NCBI RefSeq assembly: GCF_011761345.1
Contig: NZ_JAASRY010000002.1
Coordinates: 705,856 to 769,855, forward strand
From: Thalassobacillus devorans
GTDB taxonomy: Bacteria > Bacillota > Bacilli > Bacillales > Halobacillaceae
Direction of reading: 5' to 3'
Length of the DNA: 64,000 nucleotides
Made by a program: the position numbers and the translations under genes. Shown here in pieces: positions 1-8,312 of the stretch (position 1 is its first letter; each line of letters begins with the position of its first letter). The notes under the pieces are model-generated. The model did no database searches. It saw only the letters and a list, made by a program, of their open reading frames with translations, and was not told the origin of the DNA.

Positions 1-49
1 TGAACTGATTCGTAATAATAGAGGGTTTATGGAGGTGTGGCAGGTGAGC

Positions 50-84
50 ATAAAAGAAAGGGGCTATCCCGTTGGGACAGCCCC
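50..84 (-). terminator. Intrinsic terminator of yutI
   Basis: GGGGCTATCCC and GGGACAGCCCC pair around a 3-nt loop. The T-rich tract lies on the minus-strand side, so it ends leftward transcription from yutI. Confidence 0.75.
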
Positions 85-104
85 TGAATAATTAAGTTAT
101 GTGT

Positions 105-326
105 TTAGAATACCTGTTCAACCTCACGGATACCAGGTACTTCTTCGACAAGTGCGCGTTCAATACCAGCTTTCAATGTGATGGTAGAACTTGGGCAGCT
201 TCCGCATGCACCCATCAGACGTAGACGGACAATTCCTTCTTCTACATCCACTAATTCCACGTCCCCACCGTCACGAAGCAAAAATGGACGTAGCTTATTC
301 AGTACTTCTTGGACCTGCGTTTGCAT
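105..326 (-). CDS. yutI: NifU-like C-terminal domain Fe-S scaffold protein YutI
   Basis: A 73-residue protein made only of the NifU C-terminal (Nfu) domain. The hallmark is [10 protein letters not shown] near residues 40-50, whose CxxC cysteines hold a labile Fe-S cluster for transfer to apo-proteins in the cytosol. The ATG at 326 is preferred over an in-frame TTG 6 nt upstream because GGGGAAG lies about 8 nt before it. The gene is monocistronic on the minus strand and has its own terminator. A second Fe-S carrier (yutM) lies 2 kb away. Family assignment is firm; the physiological clients are inferred. Confidence 0.93.
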   Translation of the reverse strand: MQTQVQEVLNKLRPFLLRDGGDVELVDVEEGIVRLRLMGACGSCPSSTITLKAGIERALVEEVPGIREVEQVF

Positions 327-441
327 AAGCAATCTTCCCCTTTCTCATATTCACATTATAAAACGGATAGAAATAAAAATCTATCTATTGGTTTTAATAT
401 CTCTATAGCTAAGTTCTCGTGTGTACGACACGACTGTAACG

Positions 442-679
442 GAGCGGTCGCCTCCGCCTTTGACACAATGGCATCTAGCTACGGCTCCCAGCGTCTCGTG
501 TACTTCCTTCACCTCCGTACGATAAGGCGACATCAAATCGCTACGCTCTTTGTGTCTTCTTTTCGCTTACGAGCACAAAATTCACTACGAGTTTCGCCAT
601 TTGGGCGATAACTCAAGTGAATCTAGTCTCCTACGGTTCAGTCCAGTCCAATCGTCGCTGAGCGGTCGCCTCCGCCTTT
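442..679. repeat. Intergenic repeat segment bounded by a 20-bp direct repeat
   Basis: GAGCGGTCGCCTCCGCCTTT occurs at 442-461 and again, identical, at 660-679, in the same orientation. The 200 bp between them is GC-richer than the surrounding A/T-rich DNA and has no credible gene: open frames through it lack a ribosome binding site and a recognisable protein. The whole 333-769 gap (437 bp) between the divergent yutI and yuzD holds this segment and, at its right end, presumably the yuzD promoter, which I could not pin down. It resembles dispersed extragenic repeats of other Bacillaceae from memory only. Confidence 0.6.
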
Positions 680-769
680 AATTGTATTGAGAACTATTTT
701 CATTTTATCTTTTTTTGGTTATTTTGTAAAATGGAAATATAGGTTCAGAACAATTATGGAGGCGGTTAC

Positions 770-1099
770 ATGAAAAAGGATTCTGTACAGCTTATTGTGT
801 ATGGAGCAGATCAGGTGTGCGCCAGTTGTGTCAACTCACCTGGTTCAAAAGAAACGTATGAATGGCTGCAAGCGGCTATTTCAAGAAAGTATGGCGAAGA
901 AGGTATTCATTATAAATATATTGATATTTATTCGAATCCTAAAAATGAAGAACACCAGCATTATATTCAGCAGCTGCTGGATGATGAGTTATTTTATCCA
1001 TTGGTGGTTTTGGATGGGGAAATTGTTGGGGAAGGGAACCCCAGGTTGAAAACTATTTATCAGGCACTCGATGAAAAAGGATTTCAGCCTGTTTCTTAA
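770..1099 (+). CDS. yuzD: YuzD family protein (DUF1462), thioredoxin-like small protein
   Basis: A 109-residue protein of the DUF1462/YuzD family. CASC near residues 18-21 sits in a beta-loop-alpha context like a thioredoxin-fold disulfide site (VYGADQVCASCVNSPGS). The ATG at 770 follows ATGGAGG. It is followed by yuzB on the same strand, as in B. subtilis, where the two flank the Fe-S gene yutI. A redox or Fe-S-linked role is inferred from the CxxC and the neighbours; the biochemical function is not established. Confidence 0.85.
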   Translation: MKKDSVQLIVYGADQVCASCVNSPGSKETYEWLQAAISRKYGEEGIHYKYIDIYSNPKNEEHQHYIQQLLDDELFYPLVVLDGEIVGEGNPRLKTIYQALDEKGFQPVS

Positions 1100-1184
1100 A
1101 ACATCAGTGTTGTCTGAATAAAACTGGATATGATAATATTGATGATTAGTGGGGGATTCATCTAGGTTGAAGAGGGTGACGCAG

Positions 1185-1421
1185 ATGAATCCGATTATTG
1201 AATTTTGTATTAATAACTTAGCAAGTGGTTCCCAAAAGGCTATGGAAGAGCTGGAAAAGGATCCGGATCTTGATGTTATAGAGTATGGCTGTTTAAGCCA
1301 TTGTGGGCTATGTGCCCAGAGTATGTTTGCTTTAGTCAATGGAGAACGGGTTACGGCAGATAGTGCTGAAGAGCTTGTGGAAAACATTTATCAGCACCTA
1401 GAAGAGAATCCCCTTTTTTAA
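1185..1421 (+). CDS. yuzB: YuzB family protein (DUF1450)
   Basis: A 78-residue protein of the DUF1450 family. The conserved cysteine cluster CLSHCGLC near residues 29-36 suggests metal or Fe-S binding. Translation could begin at 1149, but the ATG at 1185 has GAGGGTGA in front and gives the family's MNPIIEFC start. The gene probably shares a transcript with yuzD and ends at a terminator just before dapF. Function is unknown; the cysteine pattern and location beside Fe-S genes hint at a redox role (inference). Confidence 0.88.
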   Translation: MNPIIEFCINNLASGSQKAMEELEKDPDLDVIEYGCLSHCGLCAQSMFALVNGERVTADSAEELVENIYQHLEENPLF

Positions 1422-1450
1422 GTGCCTGTTCTCAGGGTGAAAAGCAACGG

Positions 1451-1481
1451 AAAGCCGTGCACCAGTTGTACGGCTTATTTT
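1451..1481 (+). terminator. Terminator of the yuzD-yuzB unit
   Basis: AAGCCGT and ACGGCTT pair around an 11-nt loop and are followed by ATTTTTA. The T-tract runs straight into the repeated leader element beginning TATACTT. Confidence 0.75.
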
Positions 1482-1562
1482 TATACTTCATGGAAAGATT
1501 GATTGTTCAAACACAAGCTTCCGCTATAAAAAAGAAGGGCGACAAGCAGAGCCTTTCTGATC
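1482..1562 (+). repeat. Degenerate copy of the terminator-linked ~97-nt leader element (copy 1)
   Basis: This stretch starts TATACTT directly after a terminator T-tract. It contains GCTTCCGCTATAA, GGGCGACAAGC and CTTTCTGAT, which align in order with the elements before metK (48156-48252) and leuS (60207-60304). The central hairpin is weaker here (a 3-4 bp stem survives), so this copy looks decayed. It ends 26 nt before the dapF start. Confidence 0.55.
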
Positions 1563-1587
1563 ATAACGAATCAAGGATGTGGCAGAG

Positions 1588-2439
1588 ATGGAAATACCGT
1601 TTATTAAAATGCATGGGTTGGGCAATAACTACATATTCATTGATACATTTAAGTTTAATTTAGAAGAGGATATGCTTCCGGCGCTGGCCAGAAAGGTCTC
1701 AGACCCCCATACAGGTATCGGCTCCGATGGTCTTATCCTGATTCATCCGAGCGATCAGGCAGAGGTCGGTATGCGTATCTTTAATAAAGATGGCTCCGAG
1801 GGGAGAAATTGTGGAAACGGGCTACGGTGTGTGGCGAAATATGCTTATGAATATGGCCTGGTTAATCAGACTTCTTTTAAAATTGAAGCAAAATCAGGGG
1901 TTGTAGAGGCTTCAGTTTCGGTGGAAGATAAGCAAGTTACAGATATTACAATTGATATGGGGAAACCGAAGCTGGAGCGCTCTCTCATTCCAATGGCAGG
2001 TCCAAAAGCGGATCAAGTGGTAGCGGAACAATTTGAAGTCAGTCACCACCCTCTTGAATTGACAGCAGTATCGATGGGAAACCCGCATGCTGTTTTCTTT
2101 GTTGAAGATATTCAGACTGCACCAGTTCATGAGTTAGGTCCAATAATCACGGATGATCAACGTTTCCCCGAAGGAGTTAATGTAGAATTTGTTGAAGTCG
2201 TTTCAGAGCAGGAAGTGCATTTTCGTGTATGGGAAAGAGGGTCTGGTATTACTCAGGCCTGTGGTACAGGCGCCTGTGCAGCCGGTGTTGCAGCCGTCCT
2301 GAACGGTTATGCACGTAAAAACTCCGAGATTCTCGTGCATCTGAGTGGTGGAGATTTAATCATCCGCTGGGATGAAGAGGACAGGGTATGGATGACTGGC
2401 CCGGCAGCAATCATTGCAGAAGGTACCTATCACTATTGA
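1588..2439 (+). CDS. dapF: Diaminopimelate epimerase DapF
   Basis: Interconverts LL- and meso-diaminopimelate in the lysine and peptidoglycan precursor pathway. The 283-residue protein begins MEIPFIKMHGLGNNY, the family signature. The two catalytic cysteines lie in GRNCGNGLRCVAKYA (about residue 72) and QACGTGACAAG (about residue 222). The ATG at 1588 is chosen because AAGGA sits about 10 nt upstream; a GTG at 1579 would leave no spacing. It stands alone between the repeated leader element and the yutM promoter. Length and both active-site motifs are typical of a functional enzyme. Confidence 0.97.
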   Translation: MEIPFIKMHGLGNNYIFIDTFKFNLEEDMLPALARKVSDPHTGIGSDGLILIHPSDQAEVGMRIFNKDGSEGRNCGNGLRCVAKYAYEYGLVNQTSFKIEAKSGVVEASVSVEDKQVTDITIDMGKPKLERSLIPMAGPKADQVVAEQFEVSHHPLELTAVSMGNPHAVFFVEDIQTAPVHELGPIITDDQRFPEGVNVEFVEVVSEQEVHFRVWERGSGITQACGTGACAAGVAAVLNGYARKNSEILVHLSGGDLIIRWDEEDRVWMTGPAAIIAEGTYHY

Positions 2440-2449
2440 TTCCACATAT

Positions 2450-2479
2450 TTGAAAGTAAATGTGATTGTTTAGTATACT
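2450..2479 (+). promoter_or_regulatory. SigA-type promoter of yutM
   Basis: TTGAAA (2450-2455) and TATACT (2474-2479) are separated by 18 bp, 30 bp before the yutM start. Confidence 0.6.
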
Positions 2480-2509
2480 GAATATAAAGAAACGAAAGGG
2501 GAGACACGG

Positions 2510-2872
2510 ATGGTTCTCAATATTACGGATGCTGCCAGCTCGCAAATCAAGGAAATGATGAAGGAAGAAGAATCTGCAAACATTCGTCTACGCTTCGGTG
2601 TTAAAGGTGGAGGCTGCAGTGGTTTATCCTACGCGATGGGATTTGAAGAGGATATCAACGAAGAGCTGGATGTGTTAGAAGATGCTAATGGCATCCCAGT
2701 CGTCATCCATCGTCAAGATGTGCCGATTATCGAAGGAACTACCATCGATTTTAAGCAGAATATGATGGGTGGAGGGTTTACCATCGATAACCCGAATGCT
2801 ATCGTTTCATGCGGCTGTGGCTCGTCATTCAAAACAGCAACAAATGCAGGTACACCAGACGAAAACTGCTGA
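2510..2872 (+). CDS. yutM: A-type Fe-S carrier (HesB/IscA family) YutM
   Basis: A 120-residue A-type iron-sulfur carrier that shuttles clusters from the SUF scaffold to target proteins. The three ligand cysteines are visible: one in GGGCSGLSYAMGF (about residue 42) and two in SCGCGSSF near residues 103-105. The ATG at 2510 follows GAAAGGGGAG and a good promoter, and a strong terminator follows, so the gene is monocistronic. The C-terminal tail after the CGC motif is slightly longer than the minimal family. Confidence 0.93.
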   Translation: MVLNITDAASSQIKEMMKEEESANIRLRFGVKGGGCSGLSYAMGFEEDINEELDVLEDANGIPVVIHRQDVPIIEGTTIDFKQNMMGGGFTIDNPNAIVSCGCGSSFKTATNAGTPDENC

Positions 2873-2950
2873 TTTGTGCAATGTCAGGGCAGACAAATCT
2901 TTTTTAATTATATATAATCGTGGCAATAAATAAAACAGCTCTTCCTGAAG

Positions 2951-2996
2951 GCCCTCTTAACAGTGAGTGATAAACTTCATTGTAAGAGGGCTTTTG
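2951..2996 (+). terminator. Terminator of yutM
   Basis: GCCCTCTTA (2951-2959) pairs with TAAGAGGGC (2983-2991) across a 23-nt loop, followed by TTTTGTT. Confidence 0.75.
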
Positions 2997-3099
2997 TTAT
3001 GGGAATTATTATTAATTTTATATCCATAGTTCCTATGTAATTGCCAGCTTTAATATAAAAGGGTTCGGTATTATCTTATCAAAACAAAGGAGTTATAGA

Positions 3100-3717
3100 A
3101 TGAATAGCTTTTTCCAAACATTTTATATCGTAGCTATACTGCTGCTATTATCTGCCTGCAACGCAGACGAAGAAGTAGAAAGAACAGAGGATAATAACAA
3201 TAATACGACGGAAATGAATGAAGATACGCAGGAGGAAAATAGTCATAGCTCTCGTGAAGAAACAAAAGCAGAGGCTGCAGATGATCAATGGACATACTAT
3301 GAAGATGTAAAAGCATCCGAAGAATTTGAAGAGGTGAGCTATACTATTAAGGATATCGGTGTAAGCGATGACGCTCCTATGATTAATGATGAAGGAGAAC
3401 GAGTCTCCACATCGGTTTTGGGTATGACTGTAAAGGTGGAAAACAATTCTGGCTCTAACGCCTATTCTACAAATATAGATGAAGCTATTTTAATCACTTC
3501 AACAGGGGAAAAAGTAGAGGCAGATGAGATTTTTTCTGATGATTTAGGAGGAGATCTCCATGAAGAAGAGAAAAAAGAAGGGCAGCTTATTTTCTATCCT
3601 GAGAATGGTAAGGCCGCTGATATAGAGTGGATTGAGTTAAATTGGAAATCAAGTATAGTAGAAAACGAAAATTCTAGTGAAGATTACGATCATAGGGTCA
3701 AAATTGAGCTGAAATAG
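3100..3717 (+). CDS. Putative lipoprotein with acidic Ser/Asn-rich linker and DUF4352-like domain
   Basis: A 205-residue protein with a lipoprotein signal: hydrophobic residues 6-18 end in LLSACN, so Cys20 would be lipidated and the protein anchored outside the membrane. Residues 22-60 are a very acidic, Asn/Thr/Glu-rich linker. The remainder (from about residue 65) has the alternating beta pattern of immunoglobulin-like DUF4352 extracellular domains, with the typical 'VKVENNSGSNAY' strand. The ATG at 3100 follows AAAGGAG. It is single-gene and shares a bidirectional terminator with yumC. The specific function cannot be told; the acidic linker would suit a saline habitat. Confidence 0.75.
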   Translation: MNSFFQTFYIVAILLLLSACNADEEVERTEDNNNNTTEMNEDTQEENSHSSREETKAEAADDQWTYYEDVKASEEFEEVSYTIKDIGVSDDAPMINDEGERVSTSVLGMTVKVENNSGSNAYSTNIDEAILITSTGEKVEADEIFSDDLGGDLHEEEKKEGQLIFYPENGKAADIEWIELNWKSSIVENENSSEDYDHRVKIELK

Positions 3718-3750
3718 AAGAAATAAAACTAAGAAGATTTATTTATAATA

Positions 3751-3780
3751 AAGCCGCGATTCCAAAGAATCGCGGCTTTT
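3751..3780. terminator. Bidirectional terminator between the lipoprotein gene and yumC
   Basis: AAGCCGCGATTC pairs perfectly with GAATCGCGGCTT around a 4-nt loop. T-runs lie on both strands, serving the convergent neighbours. Confidence 0.85.
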
Positions 3781-3792
3781 GTCATTGTTAAT

Positions 3793-4782
3793 TTATTGTC
3801 CGAACATACTGGTTGAGTGTTTCGGTTGTACTCTTGCGTCAGGATCAATATATGCTTTTGCATTGTTCACAGCGGTTGGACCTTCACCGAAGCCGGAAGC
3901 AATCAGTTTTACTTTGCCGGGGTAGGTACAAATATCACCTGCTGCATAAATGCCAGGAATGTTCGTTTCCATTTTTGAATTGACGACAATGCTGTTTTTT
4001 TTAATTTCGAGATCCCATTCTTTGATCGGACCTAAGGAGGAAATGAAGCCGTAGTTAATGATCAGGTCATCAACATCGGTAGTTTCCATACGGTCACCCT
4101 TCGTCTCTTTAAGGACGACCTGTCTGATGCAGTCCTCGCCAAGTACTTCTTCTGGGGCAAATGGTGTCTTGACATTGACAGATGATGCCATCAATTTCTC
4201 GACACTATGTTCATGAGCGCGGAATTTATCACGCCGGTGCACGAGTGTAACTTCATCTGCAATAGGTTCCAACATTAAAGCCCAGTCGACAGCAGAATCT
4301 CCACCTCCGCAAACCATTACTTTCCTGCCTGCGAATTTATTCATATCGGGTACGTGGTAATGAAGGTTTACTCCTTCGTAATCGGAGCAATTAGGAAGCT
4401 CCAGTTTACGCGGGCTGAACGCACCATTACCAGCTGTAATAATTATAGTTCTGGAATAATGCTCTCCCTTTGTTGTAGTCAGCTTAAACGTTTCATCCTC
4501 TAGTCTTTCTATTTTCTCCACAGCTTGATCCAGAGAAACAGTAGGATTGAAAGCCATCGCTTGTTGTTTAAGATTATCAACAAGCTCCTGAGCTCTTACC
4601 TTAGGAAAGCCTGCGACATCATAGATATATTTTTCCGGATATAAGGCAGTCAATTGTCCGCCAAGTTCTGGCAGACTTTCTATAATATTTACACTTGCCT
4701 GCCTCATTCCGCCATAAAATGCAGTAAATAAGCCGACCGGTCCTCCCCCGATGACCGTAATGTCATGTACTTTTTTACTCAT
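3793..4782 (-). CDS. yumC: Ferredoxin--NADP(+) reductase, thioredoxin-reductase type (YumC)
   Basis: FAD- and NADPH-dependent reductase that passes electrons to ferredoxin or flavodoxin in the cytosol. At 329 residues it matches the TrxR-like FNR family. It has the FAD-binding [15 protein letters not shown] at the N-terminus, the NAD(P) motif [14 protein letters not shown] near the middle, and the FAD-closing [13 protein letters not shown]. It lacks the CxxC of true thioredoxin reductases (GDSAVDWA instead), which supports FNR. The ATG at 4782 has AGGGGGA upstream; a further upstream ATG at 4833 has none. It is divergent from yumB across a 321-bp region. Confidence 0.93.
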   Translation of the reverse strand: MSKKVHDITVIGGGPVGLFTAFYGGMRQASVNIIESLPELGGQLTALYPEKYIYDVAGFPKVRAQELVDNLKQQAMAFNPTVSLDQAVEKIERLEDETFKLTTTKGEHYSRTIIITAGNGAFSPRKLELPNCSDYEGVNLHYHVPDMNKFAGRKVMVCGGGDSAVDWALMLEPIADEVTLVHRRDKFRAHEHSVEKLMASSVNVKTPFAPEEVLGEDCIRQVVLKETKGDRMETTDVDDLIINYGFISSLGPIKEWDLEIKKNSIVVNSKMETNIPGIYAAGDICTYPGKVKLIASGFGEGPTAVNNAKAYIDPDARVQPKHSTSMFGQ

Positions 4783-5018
4783 AACTTTTCCCCCTATTCC
4801 AACTAAATTGTGCAGCCTTTTCCATTTTATCATAAAACAAAACCTTATGGGCTCTTGTGGAAATATTCCAATTCTGCAAAAAGGAAAATTCTAAACATTC
4901 GGATTAATACAGAAAGGGTTGAAAATTATTTTGAAAGAGTCTAAGATGGTGACTAGAAAAGTTATTACGATTTTGTGACAATATAACAGAGGATTCTGGT
5001 TTTTTTTTATGGAGTCGT

Positions 5019-5036
5019 GTGTGAAAACCGTCACAT
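5019..5036. promoter_or_regulatory. Rex- or Fnr-like operator upstream of yumB
   Basis: TGTGA-N6-TCACA (5020-5035) is a perfect Crp/Fnr-type palindrome. Read as GTGTGAA-N4-GTCACAT it also resembles the Rex consensus TTGTGAA-N4-TTCACAA with 3 mismatches. A second half-site, TTGTGACAATATAACA, lies at 4973-4988. The site is 68 bp before the NADH dehydrogenase start, where an NADH-sensing Rex would make sense. The rest of the 4783-5103 gap shows no gene, and I could not place a convincing promoter. Confidence 0.5.
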
Positions 5037-5103
5037 ACATTGTATATCCCTATGCAGCAGCGTAGGAAAAAATGTAGAAAAATACTAATTGGAAGTGATA
5101 ATG

Positions 5104-6324
5104 ATGAAGAAACCTAATATTGTCATTCTTGGTGCCGGATATGGCGGGATTATGACTGCAGTCAAATTGCAAAAGAGTTTAGGTGTCAATGAAGCTAACA
5201 TCAAGCTAGTCAATAAGCACAGCTATCATTACCAGACTACTTGGCTTCATGAAAATGCTGCCGGTACATTACATCATGACCGCACGCGTATTCAAATCAA
5301 AGATGTGATTGATACAAGCAAAATTGACTTCATCCAGGATACAGTTCTCTCGATTCAGCCTGATGAGAAAAAGGTTACGCTTGAGAATACAACCTTGGAC
5401 TATGACTACCTCGTTATGGGACTAGGTTTTGAAGCGGAGACGTTTGGAATTCCAGGTTTGAAAGAGCATGCATTCGGAATCAATAACATCAACAGTTCCC
5501 GTTTGATCCGCCAGCATATTGAATACAACTTTGCTAAATACAATAATGTCAAAGAACCAGGTGAAGAGCTGCTCAACATCGTAGTAGGCGGAGCAGGCTT
5601 TACTGGAATTGAGTTTGTTGGTGAATTAGCGAACCGAGTTCCAGAACTTTGCAAGGAATACGACATTCCGCGTGAAAAGGTCAGAATTATTAACGTTGAA
5701 GCCGCACCTACTGCACTTCCAGGTTTTGATCCTGCTCTAGTAGAATATGCGATGAATTCTTTAGAATCACGTGGGGTAGAGTTTAAAATCGGTGCCATGA
5801 TTAAAGAAGTTACTCCAAAAGGGCTCGTCTATGAAAAAGATGAAGAACGAGTCGAAATTCCTTCCAATACGGTCGTTTGGGCTGCTGGTGTACGTGGTAA
5901 CTCTATCGTTGAAGACTCCGGTTTTGAAGCTATGCGCGGTCGTGTGAAAGTAAGGGAAGACATGCGTACCCCTGATTATGATGACGTATTCGTTGTAGGC
6001 GATTGTGCGCTGATTATTAATGAAGAAACAGATCGCCCATACCCGCCAACAGCACAGATGGCTATTCAACAGGCTGATACAGTAGCCCATAACGTAAAAG
6101 TATTAGCAAGAGGAGAAAAAGAACTGGAACCATTTGAGCCTAATATTCAAGGAACGGTTGCTTCTCTAGGTCATGATGATGCTATTGGAGTGGTTTTCAA
6201 TGGCAAAAAGTTATTCGGATGGTCTGCTTCTGTTATGAAGAAAGTGATCGATAACCGCTATCTATTGAAGCTTGGCGGCATCGGACTACTGCTTAAAAAA
6301 GGTAAATTCAATATTTTTCACTAA
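5104..6324 (+). CDS. yumB: Type II NADH dehydrogenase (YumB)
   Basis: Non-proton-pumping NADH:menaquinone oxidoreductase (NDH-2) at the membrane surface. The 406-residue protein begins [20 protein letters not shown], the FAD dinucleotide fold. A second nucleotide fold [17 protein letters not shown] lies around residue 160, FVVGDCALI around residue 300, and [12 protein letters not shown] around 315. The final 40 residues are hydrophobic/basic, as in membrane-associated NDH-2. The start could be 5101 or 5104; GGAAGTGA at 5091-5098 fits 5104 better. The menaquinone pathway lies 20 kb downstream. A Rex/Fnr-like palindrome precedes it. Confidence 0.92.
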   Translation: MKKPNIVILGAGYGGIMTAVKLQKSLGVNEANIKLVNKHSYHYQTTWLHENAAGTLHHDRTRIQIKDVIDTSKIDFIQDTVLSIQPDEKKVTLENTTLDYDYLVMGLGFEAETFGIPGLKEHAFGINNINSSRLIRQHIEYNFAKYNNVKEPGEELLNIVVGGAGFTGIEFVGELANRVPELCKEYDIPREKVRIINVEAAPTALPGFDPALVEYAMNSLESRGVEFKIGAMIKEVTPKGLVYEKDEERVEIPSNTVVWAAGVRGNSIVEDSGFEAMRGRVKVREDMRTPDYDDVFVVGDCALIINEETDRPYPPTAQMAIQQADTVAHNVKVLARGEKELEPFEPNIQGTVASLGHDDAIGVVFNGKKLFGWSASVMKKVIDNRYLLKLGGIGLLLKKGKFNIFH

Positions 6325-6333
6325 TCATACAAG

Positions 6334-6363
6334 GCAAAGGCGTTACACCGCCTTTGCTTTTTT
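6334..6363 (+). terminator. Terminator of yumB
   Basis: GCAAAGGCG (6334-6342) and CGCCTTTGC (6349-6357) pair, followed by six T. A repeat relic starts just after the T-run. Confidence 0.85.
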
Positions 6364-6365
6364 CT

Positions 6366-6400
6366 TATTGGCCAGCTTTCATCGCCCAGACACTCGTGAA
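6366..6400 (-). repeat. Relic of the GGCTCTGTTAAA-end repeat family (inner hairpin arm)
   Basis: GCCAGCTTTCATCGCCCAGA followed by CACTCG matches, with few changes, the reverse complement of 50248-50276 inside the large copy at 49635-50409 (CCAGCTTCATCGCCTAGACA then CTCGCG). It lies 3 nt beyond the T-run of the yumB terminator. Only about 30 bp remain. The rest of the gap to yuiB (6401-6555) shows no gene. Confidence 0.55.
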
Positions 6401-6555
6401 ATAATCAATCCATTTTGCTGAAGGGAGGGACACCTTTCTACAGCTATCACTTATGTATGTCGTGTCTTTTCAGGGCGCTTGCGCTTTTCTTACACTCATA
6501 ATAAAATGTAGTTTGGAATTCTTGTATAACAAGTTTACATACATAGAGGGGGAGC

Positions 6556-6876
6556 ATGTTGGATATTGTTCAACTAGTAATAGGGATATTGTTGTATTTT
6601 GTTCTGTTTTTTTCCATTGCTTTTCTTTTGAATATGCTGTTAAGGTCGACCTGGTTTATGGCTTTTGTCTACCCCGTAATTATATTCTTAATTGTCGATG
6701 ATTTTTCATTTGGTAAATATTTCACTGAACCCTCCTGGGCTTTCCCGAGGGCTCTCAGTATGATTGCTGACTTGAAGCTTTTTGATATTTTAATTTTATC
6801 CGGGGGTTTTGCCGGTACGATTGCTGCCGGAATCGTCATTCGTATGTTAAGAAAAAGTGGTTATCAGATGTTTTAA
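6556..6876 (+). CDS. yuiB: YuiB family membrane protein
   Basis: A 106-residue integral membrane protein. Hydrophobic segments lie at about residues 5-25 and 32-48, with another at 78-98, giving two to three spans. It belongs to the conserved Bacillaceae YuiB family, and its position between yumB and yuiC matches B. subtilis. The ATG at 6556 has a very strong GAGGGGGAG. The small yuiA present in B. subtilis is not seen here. Function is unknown; proximity to NDH-2 is suggestive only. Confidence 0.8.
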   Translation: MLDIVQLVIGILLYFVLFFSIAFLLNMLLRSTWFMAFVYPVIIFLIVDDFSFGKYFTEPSWAFPRALSMIADLKLFDILILSGGFAGTIAAGIVIRMLRKSGYQMF

Positions 6877-6995
6877 TATTCACCCACCTTGGTGGTTTTT
6901 TCTTGTATATCAGTCGTATATTGACCTTCATTTTATGCAGAAATGAATAATTCATAGTCTCATTGGACAAGATGACACCGAGAGAGGTGTTAACA

Positions 6996-7682
6996 ATGAA
7001 TTGGAAAAAATGGATATTTCGCGTTGTTTTTAATCTGTTGTTTGTGGGGGCACTGTACACAACAGCAACGAATATATCCAATGTTTCTGCAAATGACTTG
7101 AAATTATGGTTAACAGAGGATCATGAGGCGGTATCATTGAAAAGTAATAGTCTTGAAATCAGAAAAACAGTATTAAATCAAAAATCCTTGAATGAGCAGC
7201 AGCCAAATCAGCAGTATATCAGTAATGCTTCGACTGGGGCAGCAGCCACATTAGAAGAAACCATAGATGTCACAAAGTATCCCTCAACTACTGTTATAGC
7301 GACCGGTTATACAGCAGGTGCTGAATCTACAGGAAAAACGCCAGAGCATCCTGGCTATGGAATCACTTATTCTGGTATCGAAGTAAAAAGAGATTTATAT
7401 TCCACGATTGCTGCAGATTTAGATGTATTCCCGATTGGAACCATTTTATTTATCCCGGGATATGGTTACGGGGTAGTGGCCGATAAAGGATCTGCTATTA
7501 AAGGGAATAAGATCGACCTTTACTATCACACAGTAGATGATGTTTATAACGAATGGGGTAAACAAACAGTTGATGTTTACGTTATCGAAGAAGGAAATGG
7601 TACGCTCACAGAAGAGCAATTTCATGAGTGGAACAATGATGAAGCCTTACAAGTATTTCGGAAAGATATCATAAAGAACTAA
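6996..7682 (+). CDS. yuiC: YuiC-like 3D-domain protein (Sps/Rpf-type cell wall hydrolase)
   Basis: A 228-residue secreted or membrane-anchored protein. Residues 5-25 form a signal anchor and residues 30-95 a low-complexity spacer. The C-terminal 3D domain (named for three Asp) spans about residues 100-215, with VIATGYTAG at its start, a Gly/Tyr-rich centre and [18 protein letters not shown] carrying acidic residues. This fold is shared with MltA and stationary-phase survival proteins that cleave or bind peptidoglycan. The ATG at 6996 follows GAGAGGTG and is better than an upstream TTG. It ends at its own terminator. Substrate is inferred from the family. Confidence 0.85.
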   Translation: MNWKKWIFRVVFNLLFVGALYTTATNISNVSANDLKLWLTEDHEAVSLKSNSLEIRKTVLNQKSLNEQQPNQQYISNASTGAAATLEETIDVTKYPSTTVIATGYTAGAESTGKTPEHPGYGITYSGIEVKRDLYSTIAADLDVFPIGTILFIPGYGYGVVADKGSAIKGNKIDLYYHTVDDVYNEWGKQTVDVYVIEEGNGTLTEEQFHEWNNDEALQVFRKDIIKN

Positions 7683-7685
7683 GGT

Positions 7686-7724
7686 AAATACCCGCCTGTA
7701 TCTTATGCAGGCGGGTATTTTTGT
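7686..7724. terminator. Terminator between yuiC and yuiD
   Basis: AAATACCCGCCTG (7686-7698) pairs perfectly with CAGGCGGGTATTT (7708-7720), with a T-run after it; it serves convergent genes. Confidence 0.85.
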
Positions 7725-7735
7725 TCACAGATGAT

Positions 7736-8212
7736 TTAAAAAATCGCATAATAAAGAATAGTGCTCAATAGAATTCCTGTCAATCCACCGAAAAACACCT
7801 CAATCGGTTGATGACCAAGCAATTCCCTTATTTCCTCGCGTTTTTCAAATTCTTGTTTCTTGTTCCAAAGTTTGGCTTCATCGACAAATCGCTGAAAATC
7901 ATTGATCAATAAATTTAACACAATCGCTTGTTCTCCGCTTTGTCTCCTTACACCAGTCGAATCGAACATGACAATGATACTGAATACAGTAGCAATGCCG
8001 AACATAGAAGAATTAAAACCCTCTTGCAGGCCGACTGCCGTGGCCAGTGCTGTTACTGCAGCTGAGTGGCTGCTAGGCATGCCGCCAGTACTGAATGCCA
8101 GTCCCGGGTTGAAATCTCTGGTTGCAATCATTCGAATCGGTACTTTTACTGCTTGAGCGAATAAAATCGCTATGATAGCAGACCACAATGGAAAGTTATA
8201 CATTAACTCCAT
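7736..8212 (-). CDS. yuiD: Divergent PAP2 family protein YuiD (DUF212)
   Basis: A 158-residue membrane protein of the DUF212 family, distantly related to PAP2 acid phosphatases. The signature GGMPSSHSAAVTALA (about residues 40-55) includes the SxxSH-like phosphatase motif. Hydrophobic helices lie near residues 8-25, 45-62, 70-85 and 138-155. The conserved C-terminal LGHQPIEVFFGGLTG is present. The ATG at 8212 follows AGGA. It is convergent with yuiC. Whether it is a phosphatase on lipid or nucleotide substrates is not known. Confidence 0.88.
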   Translation of the reverse strand: MELMYNFPLWSAIIAILFAQAVKVPIRMIATRDFNPGLAFSTGGMPSSHSAAVTALATAVGLQEGFNSSMFGIATVFSIIVMFDSTGVRRQSGEQAIVLNLLINDFQRFVDEAKLWNKKQEFEKREEIRELLGHQPIEVFFGGLTGILLSTILYYAIF

Positions 8213-8312
8213 GATTTCCTGTCATCCTTTCCAGCTAGTATGACTATAATTTCTATACTTCCCTTTGGTATGATAGGTGTAACATCCTATTTTTATCCGC
8301 CGGGGGTTGCTG

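Noticed and set aside
2..91. Possible 3' end of an upstream gene at the left edge
   Set aside because: A frame is open from base 2 to a TAA at 89-91, but it would run through the yutI terminator and its peptide is unrecognisable; cannot be supported.
309..611. Open frame of 100 codons in the yutI-yuzD gap
   Set aside because: It lies in the repeat segment, has no ribosome binding site and has a biased composition; not a gene.
6453..6701. 82-codon frame overlapping the start of yuiB (possible yuiA)
   Set aside because: It does not resemble the cysteine-rich YuiA family and overlaps yuiB in another frame; yuiB has the strong ribosome binding site.
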